Of a DNA stretch of 64,000 nucleotides, positions 6,818 to 15,927 are shown piece after piece. A program made the translations under genes and the position numbers. Source of the stretch: Mixta hanseatica (GTDB lineage Bacteria; Pseudomonadota; Gammaproteobacteria; Enterobacterales; Enterobacteriaceae); the NCBI RefSeq assembly GCF_023517775.1, contig NZ_CP082904.1, forward strand, positions 3,844,001 to 3,908,000. Reading direction: 5' to 3'. The notes beneath the pieces were generated by a model. That model was not told where the DNA came from. It searched no databases and saw nothing but the letters and a program-made list of their open reading frames with translations. The first letter of the stretch is position 1. Every line of letters starts with the position of its first letter.

Positions 6818-8447
6818 GCGCGGCGAACACCCGCTCAACGGCGTAAGCGCCCGGGTCCTTAACGCCGTTCAGGCTATCCTGATTCAGATAAGAAGAGCGG
6901 CCGGCCCTGGCGGCGCTCATGCTGGCCGTCGACTCGGCGCCCTGATGAGCGGCGGCGGCGGCCTCGTTTAACCCTTTCCCCTCGACCAGCGCCTGCAAAG
7001 CCGGCTCCAGCGCATCAACCAGCGTTCTATCGCCAATGCGCGCGCCACCGTAGTGTTTCATCCGATCCAGCCCGGCCATCAGCGCCTGCGGCAGAGGTTT
7101 GCCCTGTTCCAGCTGCTGTCCGGCCGCGGTAAACATAATCGACATTAATACGCCGCTGGAACCCCCCATTACCACCGCTAACTGTTCGCCCACCAGCGTT
7201 AACAAACGCGCTGGCTCATTGAAAGGCAACGCTTGTTGCTGGCTACCCTGTAAAATCTTGCGCGCGCCGGCGGCAAAGGTAGAGCCGGTATCGCCATCGC
7301 CCACTTTGGCATCCAGCTTATTCAGCTCGCTTTCAAGATCCACCAGCGTTTGACATACCTTATCCACCACACGCTGTACGGCGGCGTTGGCGGAAGGCTG
7401 CGCCTGCGGCGGACGCTTAATCTCTTCGCCTTTTATCGTTGAGGGCGCAACCAGCTGCTCTACGGTCTGCCAGCCGCTGGCCTCTACCGGCGCCTGCAGC
7501 GCACGCAGCCGTTCTTCATCCAGCAGTAGCGTCGTTAAAGAAAAACCTTTCATGTCCAGCGAGCTGACCAGCGTCGCCGGACCAATCAGATGGCTCAGTT
7601 GCTTTGCCAGGGGTGAACGCAATGCTTCCCGTGCCAGCACGCTCAGTTCCAGCATAGAGAAGCCGCCGAGGTTATTGATCAGTAGCAGCGCCTGTTTATC
7701 TTCCGGCACCTTTTCCGCCAGTTTTTCCGCCATGATCTGCACAATTTCCCGACTGTTCTGCGTTTTTAGCGTCGTCACGCCCGGCTCGCCGTGAATGCCC
7801 ATTCCCAGCTCGCTTTCCCCTTCCGCCACACGATTATCCTGTGGCTCGCCGGGGATATGGCAGGTGGCAAACGCCAGACCGATACTGGCGGTATCCGCGA
7901 TGGCCTGCTGGGCGCGCTGCGTGACCTCCTCCAGCGAAGCGCCCTGTTCGGCGTAGTAACCGGCCAGCTTATGAATCAATACGGTGCCGGCCAGGCCGCG
8001 CGGCTGCGGATTATCCGGCAGCGCAATATCATCTTTTACGATCGCCAATTCGACTTTGTAGCCCAGCGCGCGCGCCTTCTCCGCCGCCAGGCCGAAATTT
8101 AGCCGGTCGCCGGTATAGTTTTTCACGATCAGCAAACAGCCTGCTTCGCCGGTGACATTGATAATGGCGCTAAGCACCGCATCCACGCTGGGCGAGGCGA
8201 AAACATCGCCGCACACGGCAGCGGTGAGCATGCCTTTGCCTACAAAGCCCACATGCGCTGGCTCATGGCCGGATCCGCCGCCGGAAATCAGCGCTACCTT
8301 GCGCTTATCCCAGTCGTTACGCACCACTACGCGAATCCCCTCTCCAGCATCAAGCCGGCTCAGGTTATGGAAAGGCGTGGTCATTAACGCGCCTTCAATC
8401 GCTTCGTTCACCAGTTCGCTTTTTTCGTTCATGAAAAACTGACTCAT
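6810..8447 (-). CDS. ATP-dependent dihydroxyacetone kinase (DhaK-DhaL fusion)
   Basis: Phosphorylates dihydroxyacetone (and glyceraldehyde) with ATP, feeding glycerol or triose metabolism in the cytoplasm. The 545-residue protein joins a DAK1 domain (about 1-330) to a DAK2 domain (about 355-545). The DhaK part has SGGGSGHEPAHVGFVGKGML and the substrate-binding His in GMGIHGEPGV. The DhaL part has the magnesium-nucleotide motif LDAKVGDGDTGSTFAAGA and later VMGGSSGVLMSIMF. The fused form uses ATP, unlike the PTS-linked DhaKLM of E. coli, and no dhaM is present. The ATG at 8447 follows AGAGAGGAAACC; a longer frame to 8489 lacks a ribosome site. No glycerol dehydrogenase gene is adjacent. Confidence 0.93.
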   Translation of the reverse strand: MSQFFMNEKSELVNEAIEGALMTTPFHNLSRLDAGEGIRVVVRNDWDKRKVALISGGGSGHEPAHVGFVGKGMLTAAVCGDVFASPSVDAVLSAIINVTGEAGCLLIVKNYTGDRLNFGLAAEKARALGYKVELAIVKDDIALPDNPQPRGLAGTVLIHKLAGYYAEQGASLEEVTQRAQQAIADTASIGLAFATCHIPGEPQDNRVAEGESELGMGIHGEPGVTTLKTQNSREIVQIMAEKLAEKVPEDKQALLLINNLGGFSMLELSVLAREALRSPLAKQLSHLIGPATLVSSLDMKGFSLTTLLLDEERLRALQAPVEASGWQTVEQLVAPSTIKGEEIKRPPQAQPSANAAVQRVVDKVCQTLVDLESELNKLDAKVGDGDTGSTFAAGARKILQGSQQQALPFNEPARLLTLVGEQLAVVMGGSSGVLMSIMFTAAGQQLEQGKPLPQALMAGLDRMKHYGGARIGDRTLVDALEPALQALVEGKGLNEAAAAAHQGAESTASMSAARAGRSSYLNQDSLNGVKDPGAYAVERVFAALK

Positions 8448-8602
8448 GGTTTCCTCTCTGTGTTGACTCGCCCAGGCACAGCGGCGCAAAACGTTAACTG
8501 TAGTTGAAGCTGTCAGGGATTCGACAGCGAATGTCAGTTATGCAGGCGCATGCAGCGGTTAATTGCTGAAAAATGAACAGACCAATTACCAGGGAGGCCT
8601 GT

Positions 8603-10294
8603 ATGCTGCAATATCCAAACGAAAAGTATCGCCCTTTCACTCCAATATCGCTGCGCGATCGCCGCTGGCCGGAACACGTTCTGCAACAGGCGCCGCGTTG
8701 GTTATCTACCGATTTACGCGACGGTAATCAGGCGCTGGCGGAGCCGATGGACAGTGAACGTAAGCTGCGTTTCTGGGAGCTGTTGTTGCAGTGCGGCTTT
8801 CGTGAAATAGAAGTGGCGTTTCCATCCGCGTCACAAACGGACTTTGATTTTGTGCGCCAACTGATTGAAGAGGAACGTATTCCCGAACAGGTCACGATTC
8901 AGGTACTTACTCAGGCGCGTGAGGATCTGATTGATCGTACGTTCGATGCGTTACGCGGCGCAAAGCGCGCCACCATACATCTGTATAACGCCACAGCGCC
9001 ACTGTTTCGCCGCGTGGTTTTCAGACAGAGCCAGGAGGAGATTATTCATCTGGCTGTGAGGGCGACGCAGCGTATTCGGCAACATTGCGAAGCACACCCC
9101 GAAACCAGCTGGAGCTTTGAGTATTCGCCAGAGACCTTCTGTTTTACCGAAGCGGAGTTTGCGCTACAGATTTGCGAAGCGGTCGCAGATGTCTGGCAAC
9201 CCTGCGCCGAGCGCCCCATGATCGTTAACCTGCCTGCTACCGTTGAAGTCAGTACGCCTAATGTTTATGCCGATCAGATTGAACATTTCTGCCGTCACTT
9301 TACCTGGCGTCAGGCGGTATGCATTAGCGTTCATCCTCATAACGATCGGGGAACCGGCATCGCCTGCGCGGAGCTGGCACTGCTGGCCGGAGCGGATCGT
9401 ATTGAAGGCTGTCTGTTCGGTAACGGTGAACGTACCGGAAACGTCGATCTGATTACGCTGGCATTGAATCTTTATACTCAGGGCATCGCGCCGGAACTGA
9501 ACTTTAGCCAGATGGATCAGATTATTGAGGTGGTCACAGAGTGCAATCAGCTGCCGGTCCATCCACGACATCCCTATGCGGGAGAACTGGTGTTTACTGC
9601 TTTTTCCGGTTCGCATCAGGATGCCATTAAAAAAGGTTTTGCCGCGCGGCAGCCTGGCAGTGCCTGGGAAATACCCTATCTGCCACTCGATCCGGCAGAT
9701 ATTGGACGCAACTATGCGGCGATTATTCGCGTTAATAGTCAGTCCGGCAAAAGTGGGGCCGCCTGGATGATTGAACAAAACCATGGTTTGGCGTTACCAC
9801 GCGCGCTTCAGCAGGATTTTAGCCAGCGCGTACAGTACGAGAGCGATCGCAGCGGCAAAGAGATGACCTTATCGTCGCTGTGGCAGCTATTCCGCCATGC
9901 CTATGGTTTACACGATACAATGCCACTACTCTTACACAGTTATAGCACACAAAGCGCCGCCAGCGGTGAGCTGTTGCTTAGCGCCGATCTAATGGTAAAA
10001 GGTAAATTAATTGCGGTGACAGGACACGGTAATGGCCTGCTCTCTAGCGCCGTCGATGCGCTACGCAGTGCATTCCATCAAGAGTTAACCATCCTGGACT
10101 ATCATGAACATACTCTGGGCCAACATAGCGATAGCCGTTCTGCCGCTTATCTGTGCTGTACACTGGCTGACGGCAGCGTAACCTGGGGCGTAGGGATCGA
10201 TCAGGATGTGGCTCGCGCATCGCTTCAGGCGTTACTCCATGCCTCGGCGGCTCAGCTTTTCTCTGCGTCGCAGCCTGAGTCTGAAAGAAAATAA
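8603..10294 (+). CDS. leuA: 2-isopropylmalate synthase, orphan long-type copy
   Basis: Condenses acetyl-CoA with 2-oxoisovalerate, the first step of leucine synthesis. The 563-residue protein has the catalytic barrel first: STDLRDGNQALAEPM near residue 35, metal ligands in SVHPHNDRGTG near 255, then GCLFGNGERTGNVDL. A C-terminal LeuA allosteric dimer domain follows (about 430-560). The length and the YRPFTPISLRDRRWP opening fit the long type found in actinobacteria and some proteobacteria rather than the 523-residue enterobacterial LeuA. No leuBCD or leader peptide is nearby. The ATG at 8603 is preceded by GGGAGG at good spacing. The 3' end overlaps the convergent AraC gene by 43 bases. It may serve as a second synthase with another regulation or substrate. 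Confidence 0.88.
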   Translation: MLQYPNEKYRPFTPISLRDRRWPEHVLQQAPRWLSTDLRDGNQALAEPMDSERKLRFWELLLQCGFREIEVAFPSASQTDFDFVRQLIEEERIPEQVTIQVLTQAREDLIDRTFDALRGAKRATIHLYNATAPLFRRVVFRQSQEEIIHLAVRATQRIRQHCEAHPETSWSFEYSPETFCFTEAEFALQICEAVADVWQPCAERPMIVNLPATVEVSTPNVYADQIEHFCRHFTWRQAVCISVHPHNDRGTGIACAELALLAGADRIEGCLFGNGERTGNVDLITLALNLYTQGIAPELNFSQMDQIIEVVTECNQLPVHPRHPYAGELVFTAFSGSHQDAIKKGFAARQPGSAWEIPYLPLDPADIGRNYAAIIRVNSQSGKSGAAWMIEQNHGLALPRALQQDFSQRVQYESDRSGKEMTLSSLWQLFRHAYGLHDTMPLLLHSYSTQSAASGELLLSADLMVKGKLIAVTGHGNGLLSSAVDALRSAFHQELTILDYHEHTLGQHSDSRSAAYLCCTLADGSVTWGVGIDQDVARASLQALLHASAAQLFSASQPESERK

Positions 10295-11040
10295 TCACTG
10301 GGCGTGCTGCCCATAATACGGCGGAACATAGCGCTGAAAGCACTGGGGCTGTCATAGCCTAGCTCCAGTGCCACGGTCGTTACCGGGTCGCCTTGCGCCA
10401 GACGGATCAACGCGGCCATTAATCTTGCCCTTCTAACCCACTCGCTAAAATTCAGGCTGGTTTGCTGGTAGAAACGGCGTGACAGCGTGCGTTCGCTCAC
10501 ACTCAACTGTTGCGCTGCTTTTTTTACCGTCCAATTCTCGCCTGGCTGCGCCTGTATTTGCTGACAAAAAGTTATTAACGCGCCGCTCTGCGGCTGCGGC
10601 AAATAAAATGGCAAAGCGGGCAAAACACGAATTTCATCAAGAATTAATTCATAGATACGCTCAGTACGACTGCCAGGGAGACAGGACTCTGGCAGCGATA
10701 GTGCGCTGACAATTAGCTCACGAAGCAGCGGAGAAATCTGTACTACCTGACAGCTGGCCGGCAGATCGGCACGGGCTAAGGGATCGATAAACAGCGTGCG
10801 CGCCGCCACTTGCCCTGTAATATCAAGAGCGTGTTGCGTACCTGCGGGTAGCCAGACGCCACGGCTGGGCGGCACTACCCAGTTGCCAAACCGGGTATGT
10901 ACCCGAATCACGCCGCTTAACGTATGGATAAGCTGGGCACAGCTGTGATAGTGGAGAGGCTCTCTGTCGCCGTGTTGGTAGTCGTGCGCCAGCGGCACTA
11001 ACGGACGGGAAGCGAAAGAGAAATCGATCTGTTTAGTCAT
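10252..11040 (-). CDS. AraC-family regulator with N-terminal cupin domain
   Basis: A 262-residue transcription factor. The N-terminal cupin (about 10-100) includes LHYHSCAQLIHTLSGVIRVHT and WVVPPSRGVWLPAGTQH. The C-terminal double helix-turn-helix (about 165-255) includes VKKAAQQLSVSERTLSRRF and VALELGYDSPSAFSAMFRRI, followed by TPSDYF. This layout is like E. coli NimR (YeaM), which controls a divergent transporter; no such transporter lies next to it here. The target is unknown; the tail-overlapping leuA-like gene is one candidate. The ATG at 11040 is used; a TTG at 11052 is an alternative. Confidence 0.88.
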   Translation of the reverse strand: MTKQIDFSFASRPLVPLAHDYQHGDREPLHYHSCAQLIHTLSGVIRVHTRFGNWVVPPSRGVWLPAGTQHALDITGQVAARTLFIDPLARADLPASCQVVQISPLLRELIVSALSLPESCLPGSRTERIYELILDEIRVLPALPFYLPQPQSGALITFCQQIQAQPGENWTVKKAAQQLSVSERTLSRRFYQQTSLNFSEWVRRARLMAALIRLAQGDPVTTVALELGYDSPSAFSAMFRRIMGSTPSDYFLSDSGCDAEKS

Positions 11041-11170
11041 TATGTCATGCAAGATTGCAGGAAAACATTACCTTAGCATTTCCTTCTACGTAGATGCATC
11101 AGGCTGACGGCATAACCGGAATTCAACCAAATGCCGCTGCCCGGATCACGGACAGATAAAAAGAACGCCC

Positions 11171-11195
11171 AAAACGCCGGGCAGCGCGCCCGGCG
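11171..11195 (-). terminator. Terminator after aer
   Basis: A perfect 8-bp stem, CGCCGGGC with GCCCGGCG and a 5-base loop, followed in the minus-strand direction by TTTT. It lies 6 bases past the aer stop codon. Confidence 0.75.
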
Positions 11196-11201
11196 CAGGG
11201 A

Positions 11202-12746
11202 TTAACGGAAAACGCTAATCGCTTCGACCAGACGCGTGGCCTGGCGCGTCATACGCCCTGAGGCTTCAGCCCCTTCCAGTACGCGCGCCGCGTTTTGATG
11301 GGTGATATCGTCTAGATTTTCTACCGCCAGGCTGACCTCACTCAGGGCGGTCGCCTGCTCTGCCGTGGCGGCGCTAATCTGACCAATCAGCGTGGAAACA
11401 TCCTGTACCCGTTCTACAATCTCCTGCATGGTACTGCCGGTCTGATTAACCTGCCCGGTGCCGGTTTCCACCCGCAGCACGCTGGTTTCCACCAGCGTTT
11501 TGATTTCGCTGGCCGCTTTGGCGCTACGGCTTGCCAGGTTACGCACCTCGCCAGCCACGACTGCGAACCCTTTGCCCTGCTCGCCGGCCCGCGCCGCCTC
11601 AACCGCCGCATTCAATGCCAGAATGTTGGTCTGAAAGGCGATGCTGTCGATCACGCTGATAATACTGGCGATCTTTTTCGAGCTTTCCGCAATCTCGCTC
11701 ATGGTATTAACCATTTCGCGCATCGACGCACCGCCTTTTTTCGCCGCCTCGCTGGTGGTGATGGAAAGCTGATTGACCTCTGATGCGCTCTCTGTATTGC
11801 TTTTTACCGTGGCGGTCATTTCGTTCATGGTCGCTGCGGTTTGCTGAACGTTGGCGGCCGCCTGCTCGGTACGCTGACTCAGCTCATCGTTACTGCGCGC
11901 CATCGCATCGCTGGCGCTCATCACATTAATCGCCTGTCCGCTGACATCATCCACCAGCCAGCGAAACATCAGGCCAAGCTGGCCGATGGCGCGCAGCGTG
12001 GTGCCGACCTCATCTACCCGATCCATCAAATCAACTTTATGGCTATTGCCGGTGGCAACGTTAAGCGCCTGCTGACAAACCCGCTCAAGCGGTCGGGAGA
12101 TCTGCTGCTCCAGCCAGGCGCTGGCCAGCAATAACAGCAGAGCCATGCCAACGCTGAACATGCCCAGCACGCCCGCCGTCACACCCAATGCCCAGACGCC
12201 AGCAATCGTTAACGGCAGCAGCGCCAGCAGCGTAGAGCGAATGCGCCAGCGTAGCGGCATGGTCTTGAAAACAGAACGCCAGCGTCGCCAGCCGCTGTAA
12301 ACCAGCAGACCCTGATGCAGTCTGCGGCCTTTATGACGCCCGGCACGAAAATCACCGTACAGCGCTTCCGCCTCATCAATTTCCGCTTTGGTCGGTTTGG
12401 TTCGTACCGACATATAGCCATGCGCGGCGCCGTTACGCATCACCGGAATAGCATTCGCCCGAACCCAATAGTGGTCGCCATTCTTACGCCGGTTCTTTAC
12501 CAGCGCCGTCCAGGGCAGGCCCTGCTTCAGCGTGGTCCACATATCGGCGAAGGCTTCAGGCGGCATATCCGGATGCCGCACCATATTATGCGGCTGGCCG
12601 TTGATCTCATCTGGGGTAAAGCCGCTCACATCAATAAACGCATCGTTGGCATAGGTTATGTAACTGTTAAGGTCAGTAGTCGACATCAGCGTCGCGTCAT
12701 CGCTAAACGCAAACTCCTGATGTGTGACGGGTTGATTGTTACGCAT
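11202..12746 (-). CDS. aer: Aerotaxis receptor Aer
   Basis: Senses redox state through FAD and steers swimming by way of CheW/CheA. The 514-residue protein (E. coli 506) begins with a PAS domain (about 5-115) that carries [21 protein letters not shown] and NMVRHPDMP, both typical of Aer. A hydrophobic membrane anchor lies at about 165-210 ([19 protein letters not shown] onward), then HAMP and the cytoplasmic signalling domain with the conserved hairpin [21 protein letters not shown]. There is no periplasmic domain, as expected for Aer. The ATG at 12746 follows CAAGGAATTATTTC; an upstream extension to 12821 has no support. Single gene with its own terminator. Confidence 0.95.
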   Translation of the reverse strand: MRNNQPVTHQEFAFSDDATLMSTTDLNSYITYANDAFIDVSGFTPDEINGQPHNMVRHPDMPPEAFADMWTTLKQGLPWTALVKNRRKNGDHYWVRANAIPVMRNGAAHGYMSVRTKPTKAEIDEAEALYGDFRAGRHKGRRLHQGLLVYSGWRRWRSVFKTMPLRWRIRSTLLALLPLTIAGVWALGVTAGVLGMFSVGMALLLLLASAWLEQQISRPLERVCQQALNVATGNSHKVDLMDRVDEVGTTLRAIGQLGLMFRWLVDDVSGQAINVMSASDAMARSNDELSQRTEQAAANVQQTAATMNEMTATVKSNTESASEVNQLSITTSEAAKKGGASMREMVNTMSEIAESSKKIASIISVIDSIAFQTNILALNAAVEAARAGEQGKGFAVVAGEVRNLASRSAKAASEIKTLVETSVLRVETGTGQVNQTGSTMQEIVERVQDVSTLIGQISAATAEQATALSEVSLAVENLDDITHQNAARVLEGAEASGRMTRQATRLVEAISVFR

Positions 12747-13038
12747 GAAATAATTCCTTGAACGAGGCACAAAGCCAGATGCGGTGAATAGATTATATTT
12801 TTTATAATTACGGCATTTCACAGGCAGATCTTTAGCGGGGAAAAAGCGGTTTATTTCAATGCAGGTCGCGTTTTAAGCATTACGCCTGGGGCATGCTGAA
12901 AAAAGCAGCATAAAAAACCCGGTTAATCAAAACCATAAATTTTTATTTAGAGTAAAAAAATAAATGTTTAAAAGATTAAAAAGCGAGGGATCGGGCAGCT
13001 AACCTTTTGGGCCTGTCGGCTAGCCGCCTGGTGGGGAA
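12747..13038. other. Gap between murQ and aer
   Basis: An AT-rich stretch that should contain the aer promoter and the murQ 3' end. Nothing further was recognised in it. Confidence 0.4.
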
Positions 13039-13956
13039 TTACGGTTGTTGAGCCAACGCTTGCTGCAGCGCCTGACGAATGAAGCCCTGATTCTGCGCCA
13101 GCAAACGGATAGCCTCGGGCGCTGATAACTGCCCCATCACCATCAGGATGGCGGTTTTGCAATGGCCGTCGCAGGCCGCCAGCGCCGCCCGTGCCGTGTC
13201 CGCGTTACAGTCGGTCGCCTGCCTGACGATGTTAATCTGACGCTGCACCAGTTTCTGATTGGTGGCTTCCACATCCACCATCAGATTACCGAACACTTTT
13301 CCGCTGCGGATCATCGCGCCGGTGGTCAGCATATTTAACACCAGCTTTTGCGCCGTTCCGGCCTTCATGCGCGAAGAGCCGGTAACCACTTCCGGCCCGA
13401 CAACCGGCGTTAAAGCAATCTGCGCCACGCGCGCCATCTCGCTGTCAGGGTTACAGGTCAGCGCAACGGTCATAGCTCCCTGACGTTGGGCATAGGCCAA
13501 CGCGCCCAGCACATAGGGCGTACGTCCGCTGGCGGCAATGCCGACCAGTACATCTCGCTCGGTAAACTGAAGAGCCTGTAAATCCGCCGCGCCCATTTCC
13601 GCCTTATCTTCCGCGTTTTCCACCGCCTGTAAAATGGCCTGATGTCCGCCGGCTATTAACCCGACTACTTGCTCACGCGGTGTGCCGAAGGTTGGCGGGC
13701 ATTCACTGGCATCCAGAATACCCAACCGTCCGGAGGTGCCTGCGCCGCTGTAAATCAGGCGGCCTCCGCGTTGAAACGCGGCGGTAATCGCATCGACCGC
13801 CTGCGCTATCTGCGGCACGATAGCCTCGACGGCCAGCGCGACCTTTTTATCTTCATTATTGATAACGCGCAGCATCGCCTCCGTCGTCAGTTCATCAATG
13901 TTTTCACTGGCCGGATTGCGGCTTTCAGTGATCATACGTGACAGATCGAGACTCAT
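13039..13956 (-). CDS. murQ: N-acetylmuramic acid 6-phosphate etherase MurQ
   Basis: Cleaves the lactyl ether of MurNAc-6-phosphate to give GlcNAc-6-phosphate and lactate in cell-wall recycling. The 305-residue protein (E. coli 298) has the SIS fold. Clear blocks are [22 protein letters not shown] (shortened here: the catalytic Glu follows), [24 protein letters not shown] and [18 protein letters not shown]. In E. coli murQ precedes the PTS gene murP and is controlled by divergent MurR; here neither is adjacent, so the gene stands alone between aer and gltP. The ATG at 13956 follows AAAGGGAGTTGCT. Confidence 0.95.
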   Translation of the reverse strand: MSLDLSRMITESRNPASENIDELTTEAMLRVINNEDKKVALAVEAIVPQIAQAVDAITAAFQRGGRLIYSGAGTSGRLGILDASECPPTFGTPREQVVGLIAGGHQAILQAVENAEDKAEMGAADLQALQFTERDVLVGIAASGRTPYVLGALAYAQRQGAMTVALTCNPDSEMARVAQIALTPVVGPEVVTGSSRMKAGTAQKLVLNMLTTGAMIRSGKVFGNLMVDVEATNQKLVQRQINIVRQATDCNADTARAALAACDGHCKTAILMVMGQLSAPEAIRLLAQNQGFIRQALQQALAQQP

Positions 13957-14062
13957 AGCAACTCCCTTTTAAACCTGATGCAGGAAACCGATTTTAACGC
14001 CCTATAATGAGCAACCTACCGCTGGAATGGAACAGTGCATGCCATAACGCTTTGCGGCAGGC

Positions 14063-14097
14063 AAAAAAAAGCCGCCCGGGCATGATGCCAGGGCGGC
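14063..14097 (-). terminator. Terminator after gltP
   Basis: GCCGCCC (14071-14077) pairs with GGGCGGC (14091-14097), and an inner GGCAT/ATGCC extends the stem. Eight A on the plus strand (14063-14070) give the U-run for minus-strand transcripts. It is 19 bases past the gltP stop. Confidence 0.85.
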
Positions 14098-14115
14098 GTT
14101 AAAGCTAATAGCAAC

Positions 14116-15417
14116 TTAGCGCGCGGTTTGTATCCGCAGCTGCTGCTCATATTCTTCCGCCTGAGCGTTATCGAACTGGTTTTCCCACTTGGCAATAACC
14201 AGCACCGCCAGCGCGTTGCCCACCACGTTCAGCGCGGTACGCGCCATATCCATGATGCGGTCGACGCCAGCGATAAACGCCAGACCTTCCAGCGGGATGC
14301 CAACGCTGCCCAGCGTTGCTAACAGTACCACAAACGAAACGCCCGGCACGCCGGCAATACCTTTTGAGGTCACCATCAGCGTCAGCACCAGCACAATTTC
14401 ATCCATCAGCGACAGGTCGATGCCGTACAGCTGAGCGATAAAAATTGCTGCGATGCTTTGGTACAGGGTGGAACCGTCCAGATTGAATGAGTAACCGGTC
14501 GGCACCACAAAGCTGGTGATGGCTTTCGGCGCGCCGTAGGCCTCCATCTTCTCCATGATGCGCGGCAGCACCGTTTCGGAACTGGAAGTAGAGTAAGAGA
14601 GGATCAGCTCATCCTTCAGAATGCGCATCAGCGTGGTAATTTTCAGCTTACAGAGACGCGCCACCGCGCCCAGCACCACAAAGGCGAAGAACAGGATAGC
14701 GGCGTACACCAGCAGCACCAGCTTCGCCAGCGGCCACAGCGAGGAGAAACCGAAGTTGGCGATAGTCACAGCGATCAGAGCAAACACGCCTACCGGCGCA
14801 TAGCGCATGATCATATGCGTCACTTTAAACATGGTTTCCGACACGGAGCGGAACACTTTCACCAGCGGATCACGATGTTCTGACGGCAGCGATGAAAGCC
14901 CCAGACCAAACAGCACTGAGAAGAAGATAATCGGCAACATATCGCCCTTGGCGATCGCCGCGAAAATATTCTGCGGGATCAGCGACAGTATGGTAACAAC
15001 CAGGCTGTGCGCCCCACTCTGTACCTGTTCAGTCGTCGCTTCATATTTAGAGATATCCACCGTTGCCAGCGTCGACATATCAATGCCGGTGCCAGGCTGG
15101 AAAACATTCGCCAGGGTAATCCCTACCACGATGGCAATGGTGGTAATCACTTCAAAGTAAACAATTGTTTTAACGCCGATACGTCCCAGTTTCTTTGCGT
15201 CGCCTACACCAGCAATACCCACCACTAAGGTAGAGATAACAATAGGCACAACAATCATCTTGATCAGATGAATAAAGATATCACCGGCGGGCGAGAGGAT
15301 ATTGGTGATTAACCATTCACGATCCTCAGGCTGATTATGCAAAATCGCACCAACGATGACACCCAGCACCAATGCAATCAGTATTTGCCAGGCAAGGCTG
15401 ATTTTAAAACCTTTCAT
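14116..15417 (-). CDS. gltP: Proton/glutamate-aspartate symporter GltP
   Basis: Inner-membrane dicarboxylate/amino acid:cation symporter, 433 residues (E. coli GltP 437) and closely similar throughout. Visible family blocks: HLIKMIVVPIVISTLVVGIAG, the serine-rich re-entrant loop SYSTSSSETVLPRIMEKMEAYG (given here only in part as key residues), FVVPTGYSFNLDGSTLYQS, and GVPGVSFVVLLATL with the ligand-binding DRIMDMARTALNVVGNA. About eight membrane segments plus two hairpins. In E. coli gltP lies at the end of the nrf operon beside acs; here nrf is gone and gltP is divergent from acs across a 510-base spacer. Confidence 0.95.
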   Translation of the reverse strand: MKGFKISLAWQILIALVLGVIVGAILHNQPEDREWLITNILSPAGDIFIHLIKMIVVPIVISTLVVGIAGVGDAKKLGRIGVKTIVYFEVITTIAIVVGITLANVFQPGTGIDMSTLATVDISKYEATTEQVQSGAHSLVVTILSLIPQNIFAAIAKGDMLPIIFFSVLFGLGLSSLPSEHRDPLVKVFRSVSETMFKVTHMIMRYAPVGVFALIAVTIANFGFSSLWPLAKLVLLVYAAILFFAFVVLGAVARLCKLKITTLMRILKDELILSYSTSSSETVLPRIMEKMEAYGAPKAITSFVVPTGYSFNLDGSTLYQSIAAIFIAQLYGIDLSLMDEIVLVLTLMVTSKGIAGVPGVSFVVLLATLGSVGIPLEGLAFIAGVDRIMDMARTALNVVGNALAVLVIAKWENQFDNAQAEEYEQQLRIQTAR

Positions 15418-15927
15418 AGTGTTTCATTTCCTTAACAAACCCTGATTCCGCCTGAGAAGCGCGGACGCTGACACATATAAGGGAAATGGACAAAGTCCGG
15501 TAAAATCGAGGGTCATTGATGGTATTACCCGGAAAAGGGCCGTTGATAAGTACCATTATCGACGGGCGAAAAGCAACCTTTGCGACTCTCCGTTTCGTCT
15601 GATTGCGTTATCGCACGATAAATGCCTTTAGGTTATCGATTCACTAACTCTATGTTCTAAAAAGTAATATAGGGTATATTTTTAGCATAGCTATGCATTA
15701 ACGGGCCGATATCGTTTGCTGATTTTTTCAACAATTCATCGCGCTATTACCTACACTTAATCAGACAATAAGAGATTATTTTTTGCCATCTGGCTGATAA
15801 AAACCCTGCACTTTTCATCGCGTTTACTATTCCCGTGATCTGTCGCGCAAAAAAGAAACAAAGCGCTGCTCCTCGCTGTCTTTAACCTTTGATTGACATA
15901 TCATTAACAACTTCAAGGAGATCAGCC
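15418..15927. other. Divergent promoter region gltP / acs
   Basis: A 510-base AT-rich spacer that must hold the promoters of gltP (leftward) and acs (rightward). In E. coli the acs promoter is CRP-activated; I see only poor half matches (such as CGTGATCTGTCGCG near 15835) and do not call a site. The acs ribosome site AAGGAGATCAGCC ends just before 15928. No ORF or RNA gene was recognised. Confidence 0.5.

Noticed and set aside
15830..15850. CRP site upstream of acs
   Set aside because: Only one half-site is seen; the second does not match, although CRP control would be expected from E. coli.
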